Source: Pseudomonas syringae pv. cilantro
GTDB taxonomy: Bacteria; Pseudomonadota; Gammaproteobacteria; Pseudomonadales; Pseudomonadaceae
Reading direction: 5' to 3'
NCBI RefSeq assembly: GCF_001293775.1
Contig: NZ_LGLN01000067.1
Coordinates: forward strand, 65,180-108,249
DNA: 43,070 bases
The notes below the pieces were generated by a model that saw only the letters and a list, made by a program, of their open reading frames with translations, was not told the origin of the DNA and made no database searches. The position numbers were made by a program, and so were the translations under genes. Positions 26,416-36,200 of this stretch are shown here, in pieces; position 1 is the stretch's first letter, and each line of letters begins with the position of its first letter.

Positions 26416-26720
26416 TTCTGTCTCCAGTGAAAGGTCACGCATGACGCCGTCCGCTTCCAGGCGTTCGCGTCGCATGTAGTAAACCATCCCCTACACCGTT
26501 TGACACTTCTACTTACGCATCGCGTCGATGAGCGTTTTCAATGACGCTGCCTATAAACGTTTTGTGACGATTTACCCGCGCATCGTACGCCATCCCAAGG
26601 CAGACTCTCGCGCCTGACAGATCAACAGGTTACAGGCGGCCTGTGGTGCCGGGTTTGCAACCAACGCGTTTCGACGCGGTCGGACCAGGTCTGGAAATAT
26701 TTATTGGCACAGGAGGGTGT

Positions 26721-27059
26721 ATGCCCCTGAAGTTCGCAACATTGGGTTTTGTGGTCGTGACATCGCTGTTGGCCGGGTGCAGCAGCACCGGTTCCGATTC
26801 AAGCGCTGAGGCGGCACCTGTCAAAGCCGACGCGCCAGCCAGCAACGTCATACCGGGTCGCTGTGATGCAGCGCTCGCCCAGTTCGCAATCGGCAAACCG
26901 GCCTCCATCGAGCTCTTGCAGCAAGTACGCACTCGCTCGGGCTCGCAAGACGCACGCATCCTCGGGCCTGACGACATGGTCACGCTTGAGTACCGCTCCG
27001 AGCGTGTCAACGTCAACACCGACGCTTCCGGGAAAGTCACGCGCATCAACTGCGGCTGA
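26721..27059 (+). CDS. Lipoprotein with I78 peptidase-inhibitor-like domain
   Basis: A 112-residue envelope lipoprotein. The signal ends in the lipobox LAGC (residues 16-19), followed by a Ser/Ala-rich linker. The core (CDAALAQFAIGKPAS, then SGSQDARILGPDDMVTLEYR and SERVNVNTDASGKVTRINCG) matches the I78 inhibitor pattern, including the closing Cys-Gly. A very strong AGGAGG stands six bases before 26721. It probably protects envelope proteins from serine proteases; the target is unknown. Confidence 0.85.
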   Translation: MPLKFATLGFVVVTSLLAGCSSTGSDSSAEAAPVKADAPASNVIPGRCDAALAQFAIGKPASIELLQQVRTRSGSQDARILGPDDMVTLEYRSERVNVNTDASGKVTRINCG

Positions 27060-27082
27060 GGCAGCGCCTTTGCTTCACGCAT

Positions 27083-27114
27083 AAAAAAACCCCGTCAGTG
27101 ACGGGGTTTTTTTT
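27083..27114. terminator. Bidirectional terminator between the I78 lipoprotein and cold-shock genes
   Basis: CCCCGT (27090-27095) and ACGGGG (27101-27106) form a stem flanked by seven A and eight T, so it works in both directions. It separates the convergent genes ending at 27059 (+) and 27127 (-). Confidence 0.95.
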
Positions 27115-27126
27115 ACATCAGGTGAA

Positions 27127-27339
27127 TCAGGCCACCTGAACTTCTTCTGCTTGCATGCCTTTCTGGCCTTTAGCAGCAACAAAAGTAACGGTCTGGCCTT
27201 CTTTCAGGCTTTTGAAACCGTCGCTCTGGATTGCTTTGAAGTGTACGAACAGGTCGTCACCGCCACCCTGTGGGGTGATAAAGCCGAAGCCTTTTTCATC
27301 GTTGAACCATTTTACGGTGCCGGTTTGGCGATTAGACAT
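27127..27339 (-). CDS. Cold-shock domain protein, CspA/CapB type
   Basis: A 70-residue single-stranded RNA/DNA-binding protein. RNP1 (KGFGFITP) and RNP2 (DLFVHF) are both intact in a five-strand OB fold. It acts as an RNA chaperone in the cytoplasm. GGAG seven bases before the ATG gives a firm start. The untranslated region upstream is long, as is usual for cold-shock genes. Sequence does not tell whether it is cold-induced or constitutive. Confidence 0.93.
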   Translation of the reverse strand: MSNRQTGTVKWFNDEKGFGFITPQGGGDDLFVHFKAIQSDGFKSLKEGQTVTFVAAKGQKGMQAEEVQVA

Positions 27340-27541
27340 GGTGAATCTCCAGAAACATAATTTTCAGTAACGTGCTGCTCAGGCCAACTGGGCACACCGG
27401 CCTATCATAGTCGAAATGCGCAAAAAGACAGCTACTAAGGTGATCTCTTTACCCAAAGGTCGTATATATGCAAAGCGTCATACGCGAAAGCTGGCTAAAT
27501 GATGTCTCTGTCTGAGCGCTTTTCAGTCACTGTCAGGTACC

Positions 27542-27570
27542 CTGAAAGCCACGTTTCATATGGCTTTCAG
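27542..27570. repeat. Perfect 10-bp inverted repeat
   Basis: CTGAAAGCCA (27542-27551) and TGGCTTTCAG (27561-27570) are perfect inverted arms around a nine-base loop. It lies between the cold-shock gene and the small exported protein gene, both on the minus strand. No T run follows on either strand, so it is either a terminator-like RNA hairpin of the upstream gene or a protein site. Confidence 0.6.
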
Positions 27571-27634
27571 GCGGATGGGGGCGTGCTGCTGCCAGCGGTT
27601 CAAGCGGGCGTTTCACTCCCGTTAAAAAAATTGA

Positions 27635-27940
27635 TTATTTTGCCTTGGTGCAGTTTTCGGTGACCAGTTTCTGCAGTTTTTGAGTCAGTTCAGGTGCTGG
27701 CGCAGTCTTGGTGTCGCTGAGGGACGCGATTTCTGCCGGAGTGAATTTCTCATTCACCACCTTGGCGCCGCACTCGCAATGAGCCGCGGCGGTTTTGGTA
27801 TCCAGGTTCTGCTGTTTGGCAGCGGCGACGCACTCTTGCGTGAATTTGTCGCGCGCAGGTTTATCCATGGCAGCCTGGGCACCCCAAGGGGCCAGAACGG
27901 TGGCGCAGGCGAGGAGGGCGGACAGACGGGAAAGCTTCAT
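27635..27940 (-). CDS. Small exported cysteine-containing protein
   Basis: A 101-residue protein with a signal peptide (MKLSRLSALLACATVLAPWGAQA) likely cut after AQA at residue 23. The mature part has four Cys (in TQECVAA, AHCEC and TENC), suggesting two disulphides, and a Lys-rich C terminus. A GGAG-type element (AAAAGGAGAACACC) precedes the ATG. I do not recognise a named family. Periplasmic, function unknown. Confidence 0.8.
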   Translation of the reverse strand: MKLSRLSALLACATVLAPWGAQAAMDKPARDKFTQECVAAAKQQNLDTKTAAAHCECGAKVVNEKFTPAEIASLSDTKTAPAPELTQKLQKLVTENCTKAK

Positions 27941-28082
27941 GGTGTTCTCCTTTTGCTGACTTTCATTGATAAAGAAACGTAGTGAATCTCGACTGGTTCA
28001 GACGTTCAGGCTGCCCGTCAGTTCAGAAGGTGTGTTATTTGGCCTGATTTGCGTTGATGTACGACCGGTGGCGCCTCGGCTG

Positions 28083-28299
28083 TGCTAGGATGCGCGTCCT
28101 GTTATTTTCAAGTGTCCCCAGCGCTGATGGCTTTGGGTGCGACGCAGGCAGATTTTCGTACACTCCAGTCATCTGGTTCGGTTCAAGGTTGGCCGCAAGG
28201 CTCCTGCCACTGTGAGGCAGGCACACCACCGAGTCACGTACTGGCTCATCCCAACCCACGTGACCTTTGGTAGGGGTCACCACTAGGAGAGGAGGCGCC
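28083..28299 (+). promoter_or_regulatory. thrS promoter and structured leader
   Basis: An extended -10 (TGC-TAGGAT, 28083-28091) is the best promoter candidate. The roughly 200-base leader after it holds no gene but several hairpins: CCTGCC/GGCAGG (28203-28218), GTCACGT/ACGTGAC (28233-28239 with 28258-28264), and a competing GTGACC/GGTCAC (28260-28265 with 28275-28280). The last two share bases and cannot coexist, and the second ends five bases before the purine-rich ribosome site. This suggests translational control; in E. coli threonyl-tRNA synthetase represses its own message through leader structures. Confidence 0.5.
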
Positions 28300-30222
28300 A
28301 TGCCAACTATTACTCTTCCCGACGGCAGTCAACGTTCATTCGATCATGCGGTTTCCGTAGCCGATGTCGCGCTTTCAATCGGTGCCGGTCTGGCCAAGGC
28401 CACCGTGGCCGGTAAGGTCAACGGCAAGCTCGTTGACGCCTGCGACCTGATCGAAAACGATGCCAGTCTGCAGATCATCACCCCCAAGGATGCAGAAGGA
28501 CTGGAAATCATCCGTCACTCCTGCGCTCACCTGGTAGGGCATGCGGTCAAGCAGTTGTATCCGACTGCAAAAATGGTCATCGGCCCGGTGATCGACGACG
28601 GCTTCTATTACGATATCGCCTACGAGCGCCCGTTCACGCCTGACGACCTGGCGGCGATCGAGCAGCGCATGCAGCAGCTGATCGAAAAAGATTACGACGT
28701 CATCAAGAAAGTCACCCCGCGCGCCGAAGTGATCGAGGTGTTCACCGCTCGTCACGAGGACTACAAGCTGCGCCTTGTAGAAGGCATGCCGGATGAGCAG
28801 GCCATGGGCCTGTATTACCACGAAGAATACGTCGACATGTGCCGCGGTCCGCACGTGCCGAACACCCGCTTCCTGAAGTCGTTCAAGCTGACCAAACTGT
28901 CGGGTGCCTATTGGCGCGGCGATGCCAAGAACGAGCAATTGCAGCGCGTTTACGGCACCGCCTGGGCAGACAAGAAGCAACTGGCAGCTTACATCCAGCG
29001 GATCGAAGAAGCCGAGAAGCGCGACCATCGCAAGATCGGCAAGCGCCTCGGGCTGTTCCACACCCAGGAAGAAGCGCCAGGCATGGTGTTCTGGCACCCG
29101 CAGGGCTGGACCCTGTATCAGGTGCTCGAGCAGTACATGCGCAAAGTGCAGCGCGAAAATGGCTACCTTGAGATCAAAACCCCGCAAGTGGTCGATCGCT
29201 CGCTCTGGGAAAAATCCGGGCACTGGGCCAACTACGCCGACAACATGTTCACCACGCAGTCCGAAAGCCGCGACTACGCCATCAAGCCAATGAACTGCCC
29301 GTGCCACGTGCAGGTGTTCAATCAGGGCCTGAAAAGCTACCGCGAGCTGCCGCTGCGTCTGGCCGAATTCGGTGCCTGCCACCGTAACGAGCCGTCGGGT
29401 GCCCTGCACGGCATCATGCGCGTACGTGGTTTCACTCAGGACGACGCGCACATCTTCTGCACCGAAGATCAAATGCAGGCTGAGTCCGCTGCGTTCATCA
29501 AGTTGACGCTGGATGTCTACGCCGATTTCGGTTTCAAGGATATCGAACTGAAATTGTCCACTCGCCCTGAAAAGCGTGTAGGCTCCGACGAGCTCTGGGA
29601 TCGTGCCGAATTGGCGCTGGCTTCCGCACTCGACAGCGCAGGACTGCCTTACGACCTGCAGCCGGGCGAGGGCGCGTTCTACGGGCCTAAAATCGAGTTT
29701 TCCCTCAAGGATTGTCTCGGTCGGGTATGGCAGTGTGGCACCTTGCAGCTGGACTTCAATCTGCCGGTCCGTCTGAGTGCCGAGTACGTTTCGGAAGACA
29801 ACAGTCGCAAGAATCCGGTCATGTTGCACCGCGCAATTCTTGGGTCGTTCGAGCGTTTCATCGGAATTCTGATCGAGCATTACGAAGGCGCGTTTCCAGC
29901 CTGGCTGGCGCCAACCCAGGCAGTGATCATGAATATCACTGATAAACAGGCCGATTTTGCCCTTGAAGTGGAAAAAACTCTGGCTGAAAGCGGGTTTCGT
30001 GCCAAGTCCGACTTGAGAAATGAAAAGATCGGCTTTAAAATCCGTGAGCATACTTTGCTCAAGGCTCCTTATCTCCTCGTCATCGGAGATCGGGAAGTTG
30101 AAATGCAAACTGTCGCTGTGCGTACACGTGAAGGCGCTGACCTTGGCTCGATGCCGGTCGCCCAGTTCGCTGAATTCCTCGCACAAGCGGTTTCCCGGCG
30201 TGGTCGCCAAGATACGGAGTAA
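28300..30222 (+). CDS. thrS: Threonyl-tRNA synthetase
   Basis: A 640-residue class II synthetase charging tRNA-Thr. It has an N-terminal TGS domain ([14 protein letters not shown] to about residue 62), the editing domain with [16 protein letters not shown], a catalytic core with MNCPCHV (zinc Cys) and [11 protein letters not shown], motif 3 near [19 protein letters not shown], and the anticodon-binding domain at the C terminus. GGAGG five bases before 28300 sets the start. The stop overlaps or abuts the non-canonical start of infC. Confidence 0.97.
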   Translation: MPTITLPDGSQRSFDHAVSVADVALSIGAGLAKATVAGKVNGKLVDACDLIENDASLQIITPKDAEGLEIIRHSCAHLVGHAVKQLYPTAKMVIGPVIDDGFYYDIAYERPFTPDDLAAIEQRMQQLIEKDYDVIKKVTPRAEVIEVFTARHEDYKLRLVEGMPDEQAMGLYYHEEYVDMCRGPHVPNTRFLKSFKLTKLSGAYWRGDAKNEQLQRVYGTAWADKKQLAAYIQRIEEAEKRDHRKIGKRLGLFHTQEEAPGMVFWHPQGWTLYQVLEQYMRKVQRENGYLEIKTPQVVDRSLWEKSGHWANYADNMFTTQSESRDYAIKPMNCPCHVQVFNQGLKSYRELPLRLAEFGACHRNEPSGALHGIMRVRGFTQDDAHIFCTEDQMQAESAAFIKLTLDVYADFGFKDIELKLSTRPEKRVGSDELWDRAELALASALDSAGLPYDLQPGEGAFYGPKIEFSLKDCLGRVWQCGTLQLDFNLPVRLSAEYVSEDNSRKNPVMLHRAILGSFERFIGILIEHYEGAFPAWLAPTQAVIMNITDKQADFALEVEKTLAESGFRAKSDLRNEKIGFKIREHTLLKAPYLLVIGDREVEMQTVAVRTREGADLGSMPVAQFAEFLAQAVSRRGRQDTE

Positions 30223-30773
30223 TTATTATTAAGCGTGAAATGAGACAAGATAAACGAGCTGCACCCAAGGCCCCGATCAATGAGAATATCTCGGCCCGCG
30301 AGGTTCGTTTAATTGGCGCTGACGGCGAGCAGATTGGCATCGTCTCGATTGATGAAGCGCTTCGTATAGCCGAAGAGGCGAAGCTGGATCTGGTAGAGAT
30401 TTCTGCCGACGCAGTACCTCCGGTCTGCCGTGTGATGGATTACGGCAAATCGATCTTCGAGAAGAAGAAACAGGTTGCTGCAGCGAAGAAAAACCAGAAG
30501 CAGATCCAGGTTAAAGAAATCAAGTTTCGTCCAGGGACGGAGGAAGGGGATTACCAGGTAAAACTACGCAACCTGGTACGTTTCCTGAGTGACGGGGACA
30601 GGGCCAAGGTATCGTTGAGATTCCGCGGTCGTGAGATGGCCCACCAGGAGCTGGGTATGGAGCTGTTGAAGCGGGTTGAAGGTGACCTGCTCGAATACGG
30701 TTCCGTCGAACAGCATCCTAAGATGGAAGGACGCCAGCTGATCATGGTCATCGCCCCGAAAAAGAAGAAATAA
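30222..30773 (+). CDS. infC: Translation initiation factor IF-3, non-ATG start
   Basis: A 183-residue factor that binds the 30S subunit and checks the start codon. The family core [34 protein letters not shown] and [22 protein letters not shown] is clear (in parts). Three consecutive ATT codons (30222, 30225, 30228) precede KREMRQDKR, and an ATT start is the hallmark of infC autoregulation. The usual 183-residue length points to 30222, while spacing from GGAG (30216-30219) is best for 30228. The first in-frame ATG (30240) would remove conserved residues and has no ribosome site. Confidence 0.93.
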   Translation: MIIKREMRQDKRAAPKAPINENISAREVRLIGADGEQIGIVSIDEALRIAEEAKLDLVEISADAVPPVCRVMDYGKSIFEKKKQVAAAKKNQKQIQVKEIKFRPGTEEGDYQVKLRNLVRFLSDGDRAKVSLRFRGREMAHQELGMELLKRVEGDLLEYGSVEQHPKMEGRQLIMVIAPKKKK

Positions 30774-30833
30774 CCACCAGGGCACGGCAGGCCTTGCGGT
30801 TATATTTATCAACTGAATGCGGAGTATCCGAAC

Positions 30834-31028
30834 ATGCCAAAGATGAAGACTAAAAGTGGTGCAGCTAAGCGGTTTTTGAAAACTGCTAACGGCATCAAGC
30901 ATAAACACGCTTTCAAGAGCCACATCCTGACCAAAATGTCGACAAAGCGTAAGCGTCAACTGCGCGGTAGCAGCTTGCTGCATCCGTCTGACGTGGCAAA
31001 AGTCGAGCGCATGCTGCGCCTTCGTTAA
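30834..31028 (+). CDS. rpmI: 50S ribosomal protein L35
   Basis: A 64-residue basic ribosomal protein. [14 protein letters not shown] and the closing [12 protein letters not shown] are the family signatures. GGAG lies about ten bases before the ATG. It stands between infC and rplT in the conserved order; in E. coli L20 represses rpmI-rplT translation, and the same may hold here. Confidence 0.97.
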   Translation: MPKMKTKSGAAKRFLKTANGIKHKHAFKSHILTKMSTKRKRQLRGSSLLHPSDVAKVERMLRLR

Positions 31029-31057
31029 TTTTGATCAAGATATAGAGGAAGTAACTC

Positions 31058-31414
31058 ATGGCTCGTGTAAAGCGTGGCGTCATTGCCCGTAAGCGTCACA
31101 AAAAAATTCTGAAACTTGCAAAAGGCTACTACGGCGCGCGTTCACGCGTATTCCGTGTTGCCAAGCAAGCGGTAATCAAGGCAGGCCAATACGCCTACCG
31201 TGACCGTCGTCAGAAAAAACGTCAGTTCCGCGCTCTGTGGATCGCTCGTATCAACGCTGGTGCTCGTGTTAACGGTCTGTCCTACAGCCGTTTCATTGCT
31301 GGCCTGAAAAAAGCGTCCATCGAGATCGACCGTAAGGTTCTGGCTGATCTGGCAGTGAACGAAAAAGCGGCGTTTGCTGCGATTGTCGAGAAAGCTAAAG
31401 CCACTTTGGCCTAA
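31058..31414 (+). CDS. rplT: 50S ribosomal protein L20
   Basis: A 118-residue rRNA-binding assembly protein. [23 protein letters not shown] and [24 protein letters not shown] (in parts) are typical. AGGAAG precedes the ATG. Last gene of infC-rpmI-rplT before a tandem hairpin region that separates it from pheST. Confidence 0.97.
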
Positions 31415-31430
31415 GTCCCCGACAATCACT

Positions 31431-32534
<1,104 letters not shown>

Positions 32535-32562
32535 GTCGTAACGAACCTTTCAGGAGAGCAGG

Positions 32563-34941
32563 ATGAAATTCAGTGAACAATGGCTGCGCGGCTGGGTAAG
32601 CCCGCAGGTTTCCCGCGACGAGCTGGTTGCTCGTCTGTCGATGGCCGGTCTTGAGGTTGACAGCGTGACGCTGGCCGCCGGCGTTTTCACCGGGGTCGTG
32701 GTGGGCGAGGTGCTGAGCACCGAGCAACACCCTGATGCCGACAAGCTTCGTGTGTGCCAGGTCAGCAATGGCAGCGAAACTTTTCAGGTCGTGTGCGGTG
32801 CGCCGAATGTGCGTCCGGGCCTGAAAATCCCTTTCGCCATGATTGGCGCCGAGCTGCCGGGCGACTTCAAGATCAAGAAAGCCAAGCTGCGCGGCGTCGA
32901 ATCCAACGGCATGCTGTGTTCCGCTGCCGAATTGCAGGTCGGTGAAGGCAATGATGGCCTGATGGAGCTGGCGGCTGATGCGCCGGTTGGCCAGGACATT
33001 CGTGTTTATCTGGGGCTGGACGACGCCAGTATCGAGGTCGACCTGACACCGAACCGTGGCGATTGCCTGTCGGTTGCCGGTCTGGCCCGTGAAGTCGGCG
33101 CGCTGTATGCCGCCGAAGTCACCCGCCCGCAGATTGCAGCGGTCAGCGCCGTGCACGACGAAGTGCGTCCGGTTGAAGTGCTGGCTCCTGCGGCGTGCCC
33201 GCGTTACCTGGGCCGCGTAATCCGCAATGTCGACTTGTCGCGTCCGACCCCGCTGTGGATGGTCGAGCGCCTGCGTCGTTCCGATGTGCGCAGCATCGAT
33301 GCCGCTGTCGACATCACCAATTACGTGATGCTCGAGCTGGGCCAGCCTCTGCATGCGTTCGATCTGGCTGAAATCAACGGCGGTATTCGCGTACGCATGG
33401 CCGAGGAGGGCGAGAAGCTCGTTCTGCTCGACGGCCAGGAAGTCAGCCTGCGTGCCGACACACTGGTCATCGCCGACCACCAGCGCGCACTGGCCATCGC
33501 CGGCGTGATGGGCGGCGAGCACAGCGGCGTAACGGCCGGTACTCGCGACATCTTCCTCGAAAGCGCGTTCTTCGACACCATCTCGGTGGCGGGCAAGGCG
33601 CGCTCCTACGGCCTGCACACAGATGCCTCACATCGTTTCGAGCGTGGTGTTGACTGGCAATTGGCCCGTGAAGCCATGGAGCGGGCCACTGGCCTGCTGC
33701 TGGACATCACCGGTGGCGAAGCCGGGCCTGTGATCGAGGTGGTCAGCGACCAGCACCTGCCGTCGATTGCGCCGGTCACGCTGCGTGCCAGCCGTGTCGA
33801 GCAAATGCTTGGCCTGGTTATCGAGAACGCCGAGATCGAGCGCCTGCTGACCGGTCTTGGTTTGACAGTGTCTGCCGAAGCTGACGGCCAGTGGCGTGTC
33901 GACGTGCCAAGTCATCGTTTCGACATCAGCCTTGAAGTCGATCTGATCGAAGAACTGGCGCGTCTTTACGGCTACAACCGCCTGCCGGTTCGTTACCCGC
34001 AAGCCCGTTTGGCCCCGCAAGCCAACGCCGAAGCCAAAGGCGATCTGCCCGAGCTGCGTCGTCTGCTGGTTGCGCGCGGCTATCAGGAAGCCATCACTTA
34101 CAGCTTCATCGACCCCAAGTGGTTCGAGCTGTTCACGCCGGGCGCCAAGCCACTGCTGCTGGCCAACCCGATCTCCAACGACATGGCCGCCATGCGCGCC
34201 TCGTTGTGGCCGGGTCTGGTCAAAGCGCTGCAGCACAACCTCAACCGTCAGCAGGATCGCGTGCGCATGTTCGAAAGCGGCCTGCGCTTCGTCGGCCAAC
34301 TCGATGGCTTGAAGCAAGAGCCGATGCTCGCCGGCGTGGTATGCGGCAGCCGCCTGCCGGAAGGCTGGGCGCAAGGTCGCGATGCCGTTGACTTCTTCGA
34401 CGTCAAAGCCGATGTCGAAGCGGTTCTGGGCTTTGCCGGTGCGTTGGGTGAATTCGCCTTCACGCCGGGTCAGCATCCAGCCTTGCACCCTGGCCAGACT
34501 GCGCGCATTTTGCGCGACGGTCGTGAAGTCGGCTTCCTGGGTGCCATCCATCCGGAATTGTCAAAAACCCTGGGTCTGGATCGTCCGGTGTTCGTTTTCG
34601 AGCTGGTGCTGGCCGAAGTTGCTACAGGTCGTTTGCCGAAATTCCACGAGCTGTCGCGCTTTCCTGAAGTGCGCCGCGACCTGGCGTTGCTGGCCGATCG
34701 TGACGTTTCAGCCAGTGCCGTTCTGGACGTAATCCGTGAAAATGCAGGCGAGTGGCTCACGGACCTCAGGTTATTTGATGTTTACCAGGGTAAAGGCATT
34801 GATCCACATAGAAAAAGCCTTGCAGTCGGCTTGACCTGGCAGCATCCATCGCGCACTCTTAATGACGATGAGGTAAACGCAACGACACTTGCTATCCTCA
34901 CCTCGCTTGAGGAGAGGTTAAACGCCACGTTAAGGAAGTAG
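32563..34941 (+). CDS. pheT: Phenylalanyl-tRNA synthetase, beta subunit
   Basis: A 792-residue subunit carrying tRNA recognition and editing. In order: MKFSEQWLRGWVSP and a tRNA-binding OB fold (about 40-150, GVVVGEVLSTEQHPDADKL), the B3/B4 editing domain (YVMLELGQPLHAFDLAEI, written in part), the B5 domain, a catalytic-like domain (SFIDPKWF, NPISNDMAAMR) and the C-terminal anticodon-binding fold (FPEVRRDLALLADRDVSA). AGGAGAG precedes the start. It is separated from ihfA by 3 bases. Confidence 0.97.
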   Translation: MKFSEQWLRGWVSPQVSRDELVARLSMAGLEVDSVTLAAGVFTGVVVGEVLSTEQHPDADKLRVCQVSNGSETFQVVCGAPNVRPGLKIPFAMIGAELPGDFKIKKAKLRGVESNGMLCSAAELQVGEGNDGLMELAADAPVGQDIRVYLGLDDASIEVDLTPNRGDCLSVAGLAREVGALYAAEVTRPQIAAVSAVHDEVRPVEVLAPAACPRYLGRVIRNVDLSRPTPLWMVERLRRSDVRSIDAAVDITNYVMLELGQPLHAFDLAEINGGIRVRMAEEGEKLVLLDGQEVSLRADTLVIADHQRALAIAGVMGGEHSGVTAGTRDIFLESAFFDTISVAGKARSYGLHTDASHRFERGVDWQLAREAMERATGLLLDITGGEAGPVIEVVSDQHLPSIAPVTLRASRVEQMLGLVIENAEIERLLTGLGLTVSAEADGQWRVDVPSHRFDISLEVDLIEELARLYGYNRLPVRYPQARLAPQANAEAKGDLPELRRLLVARGYQEAITYSFIDPKWFELFTPGAKPLLLANPISNDMAAMRASLWPGLVKALQHNLNRQQDRVRMFESGLRFVGQLDGLKQEPMLAGVVCGSRLPEGWAQGRDAVDFFDVKADVEAVLGFAGALGEFAFTPGQHPALHPGQTARILRDGREVGFLGAIHPELSKTLGLDRPVFVFELVLAEVATGRLPKFHELSRFPEVRRDLALLADRDVSASAVLDVIRENAGEWLTDLRLFDVYQGKGIDPHRKSLAVGLTWQHPSRTLNDDEVNATTLAILTSLEERLNATLRK

Positions 34942-34944
34942 CGT

Positions 34945-35247
34945 ATGGGGGCTCTGACGAAAGCTGAGATGGCCGAACGTCTGTACGAAGAGCTGGGCCT
35001 GAACAAACGGGAAGCCAAGGAACTGGTCGAACTGTTTTTTGAAGAAATCAGGCACGCTCTGGAAGATAACGAGCAGGTGAAGTTGTCAGGTTTTGGCAAT
35101 TTCGACCTGCGAGACAAGCGCCAACGGCCTGGGAGAAATCCCAAGACCGGAGAAGAAATTCCGATCACGGCGCGCCGTGTTGTCACCTTTCGTCCAGGGC
35201 AGAAGTTGAAAGCCCGAGTTGAGGCATATGCTGGAACCAAGTCATAA
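34945..35247 (+). CDS. ihfA: Integration host factor, alpha subunit
   Basis: A 100-residue DNA-bending protein acting as a heterodimer with IhfB. The HU/IHF signature is intact ([26 protein letters not shown], written in parts as [20 protein letters not shown]) with the intercalating proline at the tip of the beta arm. It follows pheT at 3 bases as in other gammaproteobacteria, and its 3' end overlaps the MerR-like gene by 20 bases. Confidence 0.97.
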   Translation: MGALTKAEMAERLYEELGLNKREAKELVELFFEEIRHALEDNEQVKLSGFGNFDLRDKRQRPGRNPKTGEEIPITARRVVTFRPGQKLKARVEAYAGTKS

Positions 35248-35584
35248 CGACGAGCTACCGCCGATCCCTGGCAAACGCTACTTCACCATCGGTGAGGTAA
35301 GCGAGCTCTGCGCGGTAAAACCGCACGTTCTGCGTTATTGGGAACAGGAATTTCCTCAGCTCAACCCCGTCAAGCGACGCGGAAACCGCCGGTATTATCA
35401 GCGCCTCGACGTACTGATGATCCGCCAGATCCGCGGTTTGCTCTACGATCAGGGCTTCACCATCGGCGGAGCCCGCTTGCGCCTCACCGCCGGCGAACCG
35501 AAGGACGATACCCAACAGTACAAGCAGATGATTCGGGAGATGATTGCCGAACTGGAAGACGTACTGGTCATGCTCAAGGCGTAA
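35228..35584 (+). CDS. MerR-family regulator (ihfA-adjacent type)
   Basis: A 118-residue protein with an N-terminal winged helix of the MerR class: [20 protein letters not shown] followed by [26 protein letters not shown] short coiled-coil dimerisation region ends the protein. There are no effector-domain Cys, so it is not a metal sensor. The ATG at 35228 has GAGG and lies within the end of ihfA. This pheT-ihfA-merR arrangement is conserved in pseudomonads; the target is unknown to me. Confidence 0.92.
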   Translation: MLEPSHNDELPPIPGKRYFTIGEVSELCAVKPHVLRYWEQEFPQLNPVKRRGNRRYYQRLDVLMIRQIRGLLYDQGFTIGGARLRLTAGEPKDDTQQYKQMIREMIAELEDVLVMLKA

Positions 35585-35668
35585 TCGAGCAAGATACTTC
35601 CAAAATTCAAATGCTTAGGGTATATTTCTCAACGTTTTCGCAGGTTGCAAAACAGATACACGCCTAGT

Positions 35669-35745
35669 CGGGGCGTAGCGCAGTCCGGTAGCGCACTAGC
35701 ATGGGGTGCTAGGGGTCGAGTGTTCGAATCACTCCGTCCCGACCA
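35669..35745 (+). tRNA. tRNA-Pro, anticodon GGG
   Basis: A 77-base cloverleaf: acceptor CGGGGCG (35669-35675) pairs with CGTCCCG (35735-35741) with one G-U; anticodon stem CTAGC/GCTAG encloses the loop ATGGGGT with anticodon GGG. The T-loop is TTCGAAT, and A then CCA end the gene, CCA being encoded. It is the last core gene before an AT-rich accessory region, the common position for site-specific insertion at a tRNA 3' end. Confidence 0.96.
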
Positions 35746-35761
35746 TATTTTTCAGTGATTT

Positions 35762-35789
35762 AGCCCAGTCTGAGAAGGTTGGGCTTTTT
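35762..35789 (+). terminator. Terminator of tRNA-Pro
   Basis: AGCCCA (35762-35767) and TGGGCT (35780-35785) form a hairpin followed by five T. It lies 16 bases after the tRNA. Confidence 0.85.
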
Positions 35790-36038
35790 CATGGGGGTGA
35801 GTTTATCATTCTCACTTTTGATTTTTAATCAATTCAGCGTGTTCTAGCCAGTTCAGTGCTATTACCAGTCGTAAATTGTGTCTGTCTTCCAGATATTGGA
35901 GATCTTAGATTGCCTTTGACGACTGCGGCCTCCGGCCACTGATCGGTAGTCGTGCTACCGCCGTATGGCGAGTGCGACGTATATTTTTGTGCGTCATGAG
36001 TGTATATCAGCCTTAAAGATTTTCTGAACTCTGGTACT
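35790..36038. other. AT-rich intergenic start of the accessory island
   Basis: After the tRNA terminator the sequence becomes visibly AT-rich. The only open frame (35834-36043, minus) has no ribosome site or recognisable family. It may be a remnant of an earlier insertion. No integrase, transposase or terminal repeat is seen here. Confidence 0.5.
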
Positions 36039-36068
36039 CTCAAACTGTAAAGAGTTTGAGTCTATAAT
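36039..36068 (+). promoter_or_regulatory. Island promoter with operator-like inverted repeat
   Basis: A perfect -10 hexamer TATAAT lies at 36063-36068. Just upstream, between the -35 and -10 positions, are inverted arms CTCAAACT (36039-36046) and AGTTTGAG (36053-36060) around a six-base spacer. The placement is what a repressor site would have. TTGAGTT recurs downstream (36094, 36106). The leader to the first island gene would be about 125 bases. Confidence 0.6.
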
Positions 36069-36200
36069 GTACGAAAAAGTTTACTCGATTTTCTTGAGTT
36101 TCAAATTGAGTTAAAGTATAGAGAGGGGGGGCATTTTAAGCATTTCTATGCATGTGTTATACTCCTGTGTATTTGTTATTGCTATCAAGGGAGTTGATAT

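Noticed and set aside
28375..30210. Long minus-strand open frame (611 codons) across thrS
   Set aside because: It is fully antisense to a complete threonyl-tRNA synthetase, has no ribosome site or family likeness, and such shadows are common in GC-rich Pseudomonas DNA.
35834..36043. 69-codon minus-strand frame just after tRNA-Pro
   Set aside because: No ribosome site, no recognisable domain, and it overlaps the promoter/operator region; possibly a remnant but not supportable as a gene.
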